From Streptomyces sp. MUM 178J (lineage in GTDB: Bacteria; Actinomycetota; Actinomycetes; Streptomycetales; Streptomycetaceae): a stretch of DNA of 64,000 bases. Shown here piece by piece: positions 55,262 to 64,000 of this stretch. Below the pieces are notes generated by a model, which had not been told where the DNA came from, ran no database searches, and worked only from the letters and a program-made list of their open reading frames with translations. The stretch is taken from the NCBI RefSeq assembly GCF_022414575.1, contig NZ_JADWYQ010000007.1:62001-126000 (forward strand), read 5' to 3'. The translations under genes were made by a program, and so were the position numbers. The first letter of the stretch is position 1. Every line of letters begins with the position of its first letter.

Positions 55262-55867
55262 ATGCTCATCGGCTATGCGCGGGTCTCCACCGCCGACCAG
55301 AACCCCGACCACCAGATCGACGCACTGCTGCGAGCCGGCGTCGCCCGCGACCACATCCACGTCGACAAGGCGAGCGGCGCGAAGGCCTCCCGCCCGAAGC
55401 TCGACCTCGTCATGCAGCTGCTGCGCGAGGGAGACACGCTGAAGGTCACCCGGCTCGACCGGCTCTCCCGCTCCGTGCTGCATCTGGTGACCCTCGGCGC
55501 CGAGCTGCGCGAGCGCGGGATCGGGCTGCACGTCATCGAGCAGGGCATCGACACCTCCACGATGGAGGGCAGGGCGATGTTCGGGATGCTGTCCGTACTC
55601 GCCGAGCTCCAGCGCGAGCTGATCGTGGCGAACACCAACGACGGGCTCGCCTCTGCACGGGCCCGCGGCCGGGTCGGCGGGCGCCGGCCGCGCCTCACTG
55701 AGGACCAGGCCATGCTCGCCCAACGCCTCTACGACGAGCGAGAGAAGACCGTCCAGCAGATCGCCGACATGTTCGGCGTGCCCCGCTCCACGGTGTACGG
55801 GCACCTCGACAAGACTAAGACCGTCCCACGCCAACCGAAGAAGAGCACGGTCACGAAGCCGAGATAG
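55262..55867 (+). CDS. tnpR: Serine site-specific recombinase (resolvase)
   Basis: A 201-residue small serine resolvase. The catalytic Ser is in IGYARVSTADQ (S10). LKVTRLDRLSRSVLHLV carries the conserved Arg pair, MEGRAMFGMLSVLAELQRELI the E helix. The C-terminal helix-turn-helix is VQQIADMFGVPRSTVYGHL. It resolves cointegrates formed by Tn3 transposition. The last two bases of its stop overlap the right inverted repeat. Confidence 0.94.
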   Translation: MLIGYARVSTADQNPDHQIDALLRAGVARDHIHVDKASGAKASRPKLDLVMQLLREGDTLKVTRLDRLSRSVLHLVTLGAELRERGIGLHVIEQGIDTSTMEGRAMFGMLSVLAELQRELIVANTNDGLASARARGRVGGRRPRLTEDQAMLAQRLYDEREKTVQQIADMFGVPRSTVYGHLDKTKTVPRQPKKSTVTKPR

Positions 55868-55917
55868 CTACCGATGGGTTACTTGTTCCCTGGTGTCCGG
55901 GCTGGGACTCCAGGGCC
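55866..55917 (-). repeat. Right terminal inverted repeat
   Basis: 52 bp; its reverse complement starts GGCCCTGGAGTCCC and ends CGGTAGCT, matching the left repeat at 42 of 52 positions. Confidence 0.88.
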
Positions 55918-55922
55918 AGGGC
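55918..55922. repeat. Right target-site duplication AGGGC
   Basis: Equals the 5 bp at 50264-50268. Removing the element and one copy restores a continuous GCGGC-AGGGC-GGCAGCTG sequence. Confidence 0.8.
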
Positions 55923-56093
55923 GGCAGCTGCGTGCCGCCGGCCCGGGTTTGCCGTGGAGCCGGGTCTCTCCCTGCGTGACGCAGTCCCGCACGACACCCC
56001 CGCAGCTGGTCCGGGGGCGGAGCCTGCGGTTTCGGGAAGCGGGGGCCACACGCCCCAAGGCCGTGGGGGAAGGGCGTCGGCGAGGGGAGCCCC

Positions 56094-56975
56094 CTACGGA
56101 CGCGACTCCAGCAGCAGCCGCTGCACCTCCCTCGCCGCCCGCGGCGGAGCCACGTCACTGCGGTGCGCCAGCCCGATCGTGCGCCGGAGCCCCGGCGCGG
56201 CCAGCGGCGTCACCCGCAGATCCCGCCCCGCGCCCCTCGCCGCCATCGCAGGGACGACCGCCGCGCCCAGCCCCGCCCGCACGAATCCCAGCACCGCGTC
56301 CATCTCCCCGCCCTCCACGGTGAACCGCGGCTCGAAGCCCTCCGCACGGCAGGCGGCCACGGTCAGCTCGCGCAGGTCGTACCCGTGCCGGAACATCACC
56401 AGCGGCTCGCCCGCGAGATCCGCGATCCGCACCGGATCCCGCGGCGCCCGCGCCGTCGGCGCGGTGACCACCACCAGGTCCTCCCGGAGCAGTTCGACCG
56501 TCGTCAGCGCGGGCGACGCGGGCGGCAGCGGCAGCACCACCAGCGCCAGATCGAGCGCCCCGCGCGCCAGCTCCCGCACCAGATCGTGCGAGCCGCTCTC
56601 CTCGATCAGCAGCTCGATGCCGGGATGCCGGTCGTGGAAGGCGCGCAGTACCTCGGGCAGCAGCCCGGTGCACAGGCTCGGCGTCGCCCCCAGCCGCACC
56701 CTGCCCCGCCGCAGCTGCACCAGTTCCTGCACCTCGCGGCGGGCCGTGTCCGCGTCGGCGAGGATGCGGCGCGCCAGCGGCAGCAGCGCCTCCCCGGCGT
56801 CGGTGAGCGCGACATTGCCCCGCGCCCGGCTGAACAGCTCCGCCCCCAGTTCCTTCTCCAGCGCCCTGATCTGCTGCGAGAGCGACGGCTGGGCGATGTG
56901 CACCCGCTCCGCGGCGCGCGTGAAGTGCAGGGTCTCGGCGACCGCCACGAAGTACACCAGCTGCTGGAACTGCAC
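56094..56975 (-). CDS. LysR-family regulator, divergent from sdhCAB
   Basis: A 293-residue regulator from GTG 56975: VQFQQLVYFVAVAETLHFTRAAERVHIAQPSLSQQIRALEKELGAELFSR is the winged HTH. An effector domain (about 90-290) follows with LRLGATPSLCTGLLPEVL and GLGAAVVPAMA. TATGAT six bases before the GTG suggests a leaderless start; an ATG at 57017 with AGAGG upstream would add 14 residues. A T-N11-A dyad lies between. It probably controls the divergent succinate dehydrogenase operon and itself. Confidence 0.9.
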   Translation of the reverse strand: MQFQQLVYFVAVAETLHFTRAAERVHIAQPSLSQQIRALEKELGAELFSRARGNVALTDAGEALLPLARRILADADTARREVQELVQLRRGRVRLGATPSLCTGLLPEVLRAFHDRHPGIELLIEESGSHDLVRELARGALDLALVVLPLPPASPALTTVELLREDLVVVTAPTARAPRDPVRIADLAGEPLVMFRHGYDLRELTVAACRAEGFEPRFTVEGGEMDAVLGFVRAGLGAAVVPAMAARGAGRDLRVTPLAAPGLRRTIGLAHRSDVAPPRAAREVQRLLLESRP

Positions 56976-56983
56976 CTCGCCAT

Positions 56984-57000
56984 CATAGGCGGCGTCTATG
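56984..57000. promoter_or_regulatory. LysR-type T-N11-A operator
   Basis: CATAG-N7-CTATG (56984-57000), containing the classic T-N11-A spacing, lies between the LysR gene and sdhC and overlaps the LysR start region. Confidence 0.55.
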
Positions 57001-57020
57001 GAGATCAGCCGCATCATGTC

Positions 57021-57051
57021 TTGGACCTCTGCCGGCTTCCCGACCTACCGT
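57021..57051 (+). promoter_or_regulatory. Promoter of sdhCAB, apparently leaderless
   Basis: TTGGAC (57021-57026), 19-bp spacer, TACCGT (57046-57051), then seven bases to the sdhC ATG without a Shine-Dalgarno. Confidence 0.5.
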
Positions 57052-57058
57052 CGCAGTC

Positions 57059-57802
57059 ATGGTTCTGGCAACGCGCACCCGCACGGGCCGCACAGCCCGC
57101 ACGCACGGACGTCCTCAGGCCCGGCCCCCGTCCGTCGCCCGTCTCTTCTGGCGCTCCACGCTCGGCAAGAAGACCGTCATGGCGGCCAGCGGACTGATCA
57201 TGCTCGCCTATCTGACGGCGCATGTGATGGGCAACCTCAAGGTCTTCTTCGGGCCCGAGGAGTTCAACGCCTACGGCCACTGGCTTCGCGAGATGGGCGC
57301 GCCCGTCCTGCACCGTGAATGGGGCCTGTGGCTGGTGCGCATCCTCCTGCTGGCCGCCGTCGCGGCCCACGCGGTGTCCGCCTGCCAGCTCAGCCGCCGC
57401 GACATCAGAGCCCGCCCCACCGCGTACGCCCACAAGCGGCCCCGGGCGAGCTACGCCACCCGCACCATGCGCTGGGGCGGGTTCATCCTCGGCCTCTTCA
57501 TCGTCTGGCATCTGCTCGACCTGACCACGCTCACCGTCAACGAGAACGCCCAGCCGGGCCGTCCGTACGAGAACGTCGTCGCGACCTTCTCCACCTGGTA
57601 CGGCAACGTCATCTACATCACCGCGATGCTCGCGCTCGGACTGCACATCCGGCATGGATTCCACAGCGCCGCCCAGACCCTCGGCGTCGGCGGCGCCGCC
57701 CGCGACCGCGCCCTCAGGGCCGCAGCGGACCTCCTCGCGCTGGCCCTGACGGCCGGCTTCATCGCCGTACCCGTCGCAGTGCTGACCGGAGTCGTGAGCT
57801 GA
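57059..57802 (+). CDS. sdhC: Succinate dehydrogenase cytochrome b subunit (five-helix type)
   Basis: A 247-residue membrane anchor that binds the haems and quinone. After a basic N-terminus come [29 protein letters not shown] and four more helices. Haem-ligand histidines are seen in [23 protein letters not shown] and [12 protein letters not shown]. This is the single-subunit (type B) anchor of menaquinone-linked enzymes, with no sdhD. It is followed at one base by sdhA. It appears leaderless. Confidence 0.93.
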   Translation: MVLATRTRTGRTARTHGRPQARPPSVARLFWRSTLGKKTVMAASGLIMLAYLTAHVMGNLKVFFGPEEFNAYGHWLREMGAPVLHREWGLWLVRILLLAAVAAHAVSACQLSRRDIRARPTAYAHKRPRASYATRTMRWGGFILGLFIVWHLLDLTTLTVNENAQPGRPYENVVATFSTWYGNVIYITAMLALGLHIRHGFHSAAQTLGVGGAARDRALRAAADLLALALTAGFIAVPVAVLTGVVS

Positions 57803-57803
57803 T

Positions 57804-59761
<1,958 letters not shown>

Positions 59762-59765
<4 letters not shown>

Positions 59766-60508
59766 AGCTCACCGTCCGCGTCTGGCGTCAGCGCGACGCC
59801 GAGGCCCCCGGAGCGATGGCCGCCTACCAGATCGACGGCATCTCGGAGGACATGTCCTTCCTGGAGATGCTCGACACGCTCAACGAGCACCTCATTCTGA
59901 GCGGCGAAGACCCCGTCGCCTTTGACCACGACTGCCGCGAGGGCATCTGCGGCGCATGCAGCCTCGTCATCAACGGCGACGCCCACGGCCCGGAGCGCAC
60001 CACCGCCTGCCAGCTCCATATGCGCTCCTTCGCCGACGGCGACACCGTCGACGTCGAGCCCTGGCGCGCCGCGGCCTTCCCCGTCGTCAAGGACCTCGTC
60101 GTCGACCGCTCCGCCTTCGACCGGATCATCCAGGCCGGCGGCTATGTCACCGCCCCCACGGGCAGCGCTCCCGAAGCGCACGCCGCGGCTGTCCCCAAGG
60201 AGGCGGCCGACCACGCCTTCGAGCACGCCGAGTGCATCGGCTGCGGCGCATGCGTCGCAGCCTGCCCCAACGGCTCCGCCATGCTCTTCACCTCCGCCAA
60301 GGTCAACCATCTGGCCGCCCTCCCGCAGGGCGCGCCCGAACGGGAGCGCCGGGTCCTCGACATGGTGGCCACGATGGACGCGGAGGGCTTCGGCGGCTGC
60401 ACGCTGACAGGGGAGTGCGCGACGGCGTGCCCCAAGGGCATTCCGCTGCCGTCGATCACGGCGATGAACCGGGAATGGCTGCGGGCGCTGCGCGGACCTC
60501 GTCGCTGA
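59762..60508 (+). CDS. sdhB: Succinate dehydrogenase iron-sulfur subunit
   Basis: A 248-residue electron-transfer subunit. The [2Fe-2S] site is [19 protein letters not shown] plus the downstream Cys of TTACQLH. The [4Fe-4S] site [12 protein letters not shown] and the [3Fe-4S] site ([15 protein letters not shown]) follow. It passes electrons from SdhA flavin to the haem/menaquinone subunit. Start ATG 59762 overlaps the sdhA stop. Confidence 0.95.
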
Positions 60509-60686
60509 CGGACGGCTCGTTCCCCACCCGGCCGCCGTTCCCGGTGCGGGGCAGGCCCCCACACACACCACCGGGGCCGGTCCCAGGGGCCGTGGGCGCA
60601 CCGACTCTCCCCTGGAAAGGGGTCCGGGGGAGGAGGCCCCCGGTTTCCGGGCGGGGGAGCGGTGGCTGGGAGGGAACATCCCGCCC

Positions 60687-63089
60687 CTACCGCCGAGCCC
60701 GCGCCAGGTACCCGGCCGTCCGGCTTCCCTCCGCCCCCGCGACCTCCCCCGGCCGCCCCGCCGCCACGATCCGTCCTCCCGCGTCGCCGCCGCCGGGGCC
60801 GAGGTCGATCACCCAGTCCGCGCCGGCCACCACGTCCATGTCGTGCTCGACCACGACGACCGTGGACCCCGTGTCCACCAGCCCGTGCAGCTGCCGCAGC
60901 AGCACCTCCACATCGGCCGGGTGCAGCCCGGTCGTCGGCTCGTCCAGGATGTACAGGGTGCAGCCCCGCCGCACCCGCTGCAGCTCGCCCGCCAGTTTGA
61001 TGCGCTGTGCCTCGCCGCCCGACAGCTCCGTCGCGGGCTGTCCGAGCCGGAGATAGCCGAGTCCCACGTCCAGCAGGGTGCGCAGACTCCGCTGCGCCGC
61101 GGGCACCTCCCGGAAGAAGTCCGCGGCCGCCTCCACGGTCAGATCGAGCACCTCGGCGATGTTCCTGCCGCGGTACCGCACCGCGAGCGTCGCGGAGTTG
61201 TAGCGGCCGCCGGCGCAGTCCTGGCAGGGGGCGTACGTGCTGGGCAGAAAGAGCAGCTCCACGGTGACGAACCCCTCGCCCTGGCAGGTCTCACAGCGGC
61301 CGCCGGCCACGTTGAAGGAGAACCGCCCCGCCTTGTACCCCCGCTCCCGCGCCGCCTTTGTCGCCGCGAACAGCTTGCGCACGACGTCGAACAGCCCGGT
61401 GTACGTCGCCAGGTTGGACCGCGGGGTACGGCCGATCGGCCGCTGGTCGACCTGGACCAGCCGGTCGACCGCCGACAGCCCTTCGGCGGACGCGCAGTCC
61501 GCCTGCCCCGTCCCGGCGGCGCCGGACGCCACCGCACCCGCGAGCACCTGGCTCGCCAGCGTCGACTTCCCCGACCCCGACACGCCGGTCACCGCCGTGA
61601 ACACCCCGAGCGGGAAGTCCACATCCACCCCGCGCAGATTGTGCCGGCGCACCCCGCGCAGCCGCAGCCACCCCGAGGGCGTCCGCTGCTCCCGCGCCCC
61701 GCCCTGAAGCGGGCCGAACAGAAAGCGGCGGGTGGCCGACTCCGACACGGCCGCGAGCTCCGCCACGGGACCGCTGTGCAGCACGCGGCCGCCGTGTTCG
61801 CCCGCCCGCGGGCCCACGTCCACCAGCCAGTCCGCGCCGCGGACCACATCGAGATGATGCTCCACGACGAACACCGTGTTGCCCGCGGCCTTCAGCCTGC
61901 CCAGCACCGTCAGCAGCGCCTCGGTGTCCGCCGGATGCAGCCCGGCCGACGGCTCGTCCAGGACGTACACCACCCCGAACAGACCGGACTTGAGCTGGGT
62001 GGCCAGCCGCAGCCGCTGCAGCTCTCCGCTGGAGAGCGTGGGCGCCGGGCGGTCCAGGCTCAGATAGCCGAGACCCAGTTCGGCGACCGTGCCGATCCGC
62101 GTCAGCAGATCGGCGGTGAGCACGCGGGCGCTCTCGCCGCCGGCGCCGTCCCGGTGAGAGTCGAGCACGTCCGCCAGCGCGGCGAGCGGAAGCGCCGCCA
62201 GTTCGGCGATCGTGCGGCCCGCGAACGTCACCGCGAGCGCCTCGGGCCGCAGCCTGCTGCCCCCGCACTCTCCGCACGGCGTACTCCGGAGAAACCGCTC
62301 GGCCCTGGCGCGCAGCGTCTGGCTCCTGGAATCGGAGAAGGTGTGCAGCACATAGCGCCGGGCGCTCGTGTACGTGCCCTGGTACGGACGCTGGATCCGG
62401 CCAGCCTCCCGCACCGGATGCACCGTGACGACCGGCTGTTCGTCGGTGAACAGGATCCATTCCCGGTCGCGCGCCGGCAGCTCCCGCCAGGGCCGGTCGA
62501 CGTCATGGCCGAGGGCGTCCAGGACGTCCCGCAGGTTCTTGCCCTGCCAGGCCCCCGGCCAGGCCGCGATGGCGCCCTCGCGGATCGACAGCGACGGATC
62601 GGGCACCAGCAGTTCCTCCGTGGTGCGGTGCACCACGCCGAGACCGTGGCACGCCGGGCACGCCCCCGCGGCCGTGTTCGGCGAGAAGGCGTCCGAGTCG
62701 AGCCGGGCCGCGCCCGCCGGATACTCGCCCGCCCGGGAGAACAGCATGCGCAGCGAGTTGGACAGAGCGGTGACGGTGCCCACCGAGGAGCGCGAGCCGG
62801 GGGCCGAACGCCGCTGTTCCAGCGAGACCGCCGGCGGCAGCCCCGAGATGTCGCCGACCTTGGGCGCGCCCACCTGGTGGATCAGCCGGCGGGCGTACGG
62901 GGCGACCGACTCAAAGTAGCGCCGCTGCGCCTCCGCGTAGATCGTGCCGAAAGCGAGGGACGACTTCCCGGACCCGGAGACTCCGGTGAACACGACGAGG
63001 GCGTCGCGCGGAATGTCCACATCGACACCGCGGAGATTGTGCTCGCGTGCGCCGCGCACTCGCACGAAGGGGTCATGAGGATGGTGCAT
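60687..63089 (-). CDS. UvrA2-like (class II) excinuclease ATPase
   Basis: An 800-residue UvrA-family protein, shorter than UvrA (about 950-1,000). Walker A motifs [23 protein letters not shown] and [15 protein letters not shown] are intact, as are zinc modules [18 protein letters not shown] and [15 protein letters not shown]. The ABC signature of the first half is [15 protein letters not shown] (SSGE instead of SGGE), the second [15 protein letters not shown]. The UvrB-binding region is absent. Such proteins (DrrC-like) protect against DNA-binding drugs. ATG 63089 lies inside the palindrome GATGGTGC-N5-GCACCATC. TAGGAT eight bases upstream suggests leaderless expression. Confidence 0.93.
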   Translation of the reverse strand: MHHPHDPFVRVRGAREHNLRGVDVDIPRDALVVFTGVSGSGKSSLAFGTIYAEAQRRYFESVAPYARRLIHQVGAPKVGDISGLPPAVSLEQRRSAPGSRSSVGTVTALSNSLRMLFSRAGEYPAGAARLDSDAFSPNTAAGACPACHGLGVVHRTTEELLVPDPSLSIREGAIAAWPGAWQGKNLRDVLDALGHDVDRPWRELPARDREWILFTDEQPVVTVHPVREAGRIQRPYQGTYTSARRYVLHTFSDSRSQTLRARAERFLRSTPCGECGGSRLRPEALAVTFAGRTIAELAALPLAALADVLDSHRDGAGGESARVLTADLLTRIGTVAELGLGYLSLDRPAPTLSSGELQRLRLATQLKSGLFGVVYVLDEPSAGLHPADTEALLTVLGRLKAAGNTVFVVEHHLDVVRGADWLVDVGPRAGEHGGRVLHSGPVAELAAVSESATRRFLFGPLQGGAREQRTPSGWLRLRGVRRHNLRGVDVDFPLGVFTAVTGVSGSGKSTLASQVLAGAVASGAAGTGQADCASAEGLSAVDRLVQVDQRPIGRTPRSNLATYTGLFDVVRKLFAATKAARERGYKAGRFSFNVAGGRCETCQGEGFVTVELLFLPSTYAPCQDCAGGRYNSATLAVRYRGRNIAEVLDLTVEAAADFFREVPAAQRSLRTLLDVGLGYLRLGQPATELSGGEAQRIKLAGELQRVRRGCTLYILDEPTTGLHPADVEVLLRQLHGLVDTGSTVVVVEHDMDVVAGADWVIDLGPGGGDAGGRIVAAGRPGEVAGAEGSRTAGYLARARR

Positions 63090-63103
63090 AACGCACCATC
63101 CTA
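63080..63103 (-). promoter_or_regulatory. Start-codon palindrome and -10 of the uvrA2-like gene
   Basis: GATGGTGC and GCACCATC (63080-63100) pair perfectly around GTTAT, whose AT plus the next G is the start codon. TAGGAT (63103-63098) overlaps one arm. Either a repressor site or a 5' RNA hairpin. Confidence 0.5.
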
Positions 63104-63126
63104 TGGATCGGCGCAGGTCAGTCCGG

Positions 63127-63428
63127 TCAGGTGGGAACGCCGGGCGTGATCCGCGCGAGCCGCCGGAAGGACTCCAGCAGGGCGGCCCGGTCGTAGGCGC
63201 TCGTGGTCGCCGGCACCTCGTCCGCGCCGCTCGCGGCGAGCAGCGTGTCCAGTTCCCGCGCCACGCGGCGTTCGTCGCCCGCGATATGGCGGCGCATCGC
63301 CCCCCCTCGTACAGCTCGCGCTCCTTCGCCGTCGCGGAGGGCAGCAGCGCCGCGACCCGCTCGGGCGGGGCGAGCGGCGGGAAGACGCCGTGCGCGCGGG
63401 AGCGGGCCAGCGCCCGGGCCTCCGGCAT
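63127..63428 (-). pseudogene. Small hypothetical protein, frameshifted in a seven-G run
   Basis: From ATG 63428 the frame reads MPEARALARSRAHGVFPPL...ERELYEGG. Then, after a run of seven G (63306-63300 on the minus strand), the natural continuation MRRHIAGDERRVARELDTLL... to ITPGVPT lies one frame over. A single extra or missing G would restore one protein of about 100 residues. Alternatively the second part alone is a 56-residue gene from ATG 63297, whose G run would serve as ribosome-binding site. Function unknown. Confidence 0.55.
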
Positions 63429-63468
63429 CACCAGCCGGCGGCCCGGAGGCGTCGGAATTCCGACTGCG

Positions 63469-63474
63469 TACGCT
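63469..63474 (+). promoter_or_regulatory. -10 of a leaderless transcript (HAD gene)
   Basis: TACGCT lies six bases before GTG 63481, which lacks a Shine-Dalgarno. Confidence 0.45.
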
Positions 63475-63480
63475 GTGGGC

Positions 63481-63972
63481 GTGACACACAGCAGCAGGCC
63501 GCTGGCCGTATTCGACCTGGACGGCACTCTCAGCGACGCCCGGCACCGGCAGCGCTTCCTCGAGCGCAGGCCGCGCGACTGGAACGCCTTCTTCTCGGCC
63601 GCCCCCGCCGACCCTCCGCTGCCCCAGGGCGTCGCGATGTGCCGGGCGGCCGCCGAGGAGTGCGAGGTGGTGTATCTGACCGGGCGGCCCGAGCGCTGTC
63701 GCGCGGACGCCGTCGCCTGGATCCGGGCCCGGGAACTGCCCGAGGGGCGCCTGTACATGCGGGGCGACGACGATCGCCGCCCGGCCCGCAGAACCAAGCT
63801 GGAGGTGCTGCGTACGCTCGGCCGCGGCCGGGAGATCCGCATGCTGGTGGACGATGACGAACTGGTGTGCGATGACGCGGAGCGGGCGGGCTTCCCCGTC
63901 GTACGGGCACGCTGGGCCGCCGCCGTCACCGAGGGCCTGAAGGACGCCCAGGAACGCCTCGGCCGCACCTGA
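63481..63972 (+). CDS. HAD-superfamily phosphatase
   Basis: A 163-residue HAD hydrolase. Motif I with the two catalytic aspartates is FDLDGTLSDARHRQRFL; motif II is YLTGRPERCRAD (Thr); motif III Lys lies in RRTKLEVLRTLG and motif IV is LVDDDELVCDDAERAG. Capless and short, similar to proteins acting on nucleotide or polynucleotide phosphates; the substrate is unknown. GTG 63481, apparently leaderless. Stop 28 bp before the window end. Confidence 0.88.
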   Translation: MTHSSRPLAVFDLDGTLSDARHRQRFLERRPRDWNAFFSAAPADPPLPQGVAMCRAAAEECEVVYLTGRPERCRADAVAWIRARELPEGRLYMRGDDDRRPARRTKLEVLRTLGRGREIRMLVDDDELVCDDAERAGFPVVRARWAAAVTEGLKDAQERLGRT

Positions 63973-64000
63973 GGCAGGGGCGGGCTTCCCGCCCGTCAGT

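Larger units (their letters stand above)
50269..55917. mobile_element. Tn3-family transposon, 5,649 bp, with GntR/ABC passenger cassette
   Basis: Bounded by 52-bp inverted repeats (42 of 52 identical) and flanked by a perfect 5-bp duplication AGGGC. Order inside: transposase (plus), hairpin, ABC permease, ABC ATPase, GntR regulator (all minus), candidate res region, serine resolvase (plus). Everything fits a Tn3-family unit transposon. The transposase lacks roughly 290 residues compared with full-length relatives, so mobility may now require help in trans. It is inserted between the c-di-GMP gene and the LysR gene. Confidence 0.9.

Noticed and set aside
60843..63149. 768-codon open frame on the plus strand
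   Set aside because: Mirror of the UvrA2-like gene; no domain motif.

Overview
This is high-GC actinobacterial chromosomal DNA, almost certainly Streptomyces. The signs are the extreme third-position GC, the many ATGA/GTGA start-stop overlaps, several apparently leaderless genes, a bldA-type TTA codon, and the families present: a resuscitation-factor-like LysM/M23 protein, a class F sortase, a PF04672-type methyltransferase, an RsbU/SpoIIE phosphatase, a PAS-GGDEF-EAL protein and ECF sigma/anti-sigma genes. No rRNA, tRNA or CRISPR array was seen.

Layout. (1) 1-9 kb is a dormancy/redox-stress island: the start of a CBS-domain gene running off the left edge, a two-domain universal stress protein, a P-type cation ATPase, pyruvate phosphate dikinase, and decayed pieces of another universal stress protein, an alcohol dehydrogenase and an XRE regulator. 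Two short dyads resemble DosR/DevR-type sites. (2) 9.5-12.5 kb: a hypothetical gene, panD, a proline-rich small protein and gnd. (3) 12.9-18.9 kb: a DeoR-type regulator followed by a tightly coupled polyol operon (binding lipoprotein, two permeases, Zn dehydrogenase, PfkB kinase) without its own ATPase, then a nested palindromic element. (4) 19.5-30.5 kb: cell-wall hydrolase, DMT exporter, zinc-ribbon SDR, a 57-residue peptide gene, a lipase-maturation-factor/DUF1990/YndJ operon (YndJ frameshifted), a lipoprotein and a PAS-GAF-PP2C-HATPase regulator. (5) 30.6-42.3 kb: WS/DGAT, Fpg/Nei glycosylase, an orphan anti-sigma factor, a LytTR regulator/symporter/LytS kinase module, an ECF sigma factor, CapA-like protein and polysaccharide deacetylase. 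(6) 42.3-50.2 kb: class F sortase with two probable wall-associated partner proteins, proline iminopeptidase, a Lipoprotein_15 repeat lipoprotein, a methyltransferase and a c-di-GMP enzyme. (7) 50,269-55,917 is a complete Tn3-family transposon with 52-bp inverted repeats and a perfect 5-bp target duplication; it carries a GntR/ABC cassette, a resolvase and a transposase with a large internal in-frame deletion. (8) 56-64 kb: LysR regulator divergent from sdhCAB, a short UvrA2-like protein, a frameshifted small gene and a HAD phosphatase.

How parts may work together. The ECF sigma gene (39.1 kb), the orphan zinc-finger anti-sigma gene (33.0 kb) and the repeat lipoprotein (46.0 kb) each have an ECF-like promoter (GAAC, 16-17 bp, CGTA/CGTC), so they may form one scattered envelope-stress circuit. 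The LytS/LytTR pair brackets a solute symporter and probably senses its substrate. The sortase and two secreted proteins sharing a GGLGGS motif before their C-terminal anchor look like an enzyme-substrate set that lacks LPXTG. All functional statements are from sequence reading and family knowledge; no database search was run.
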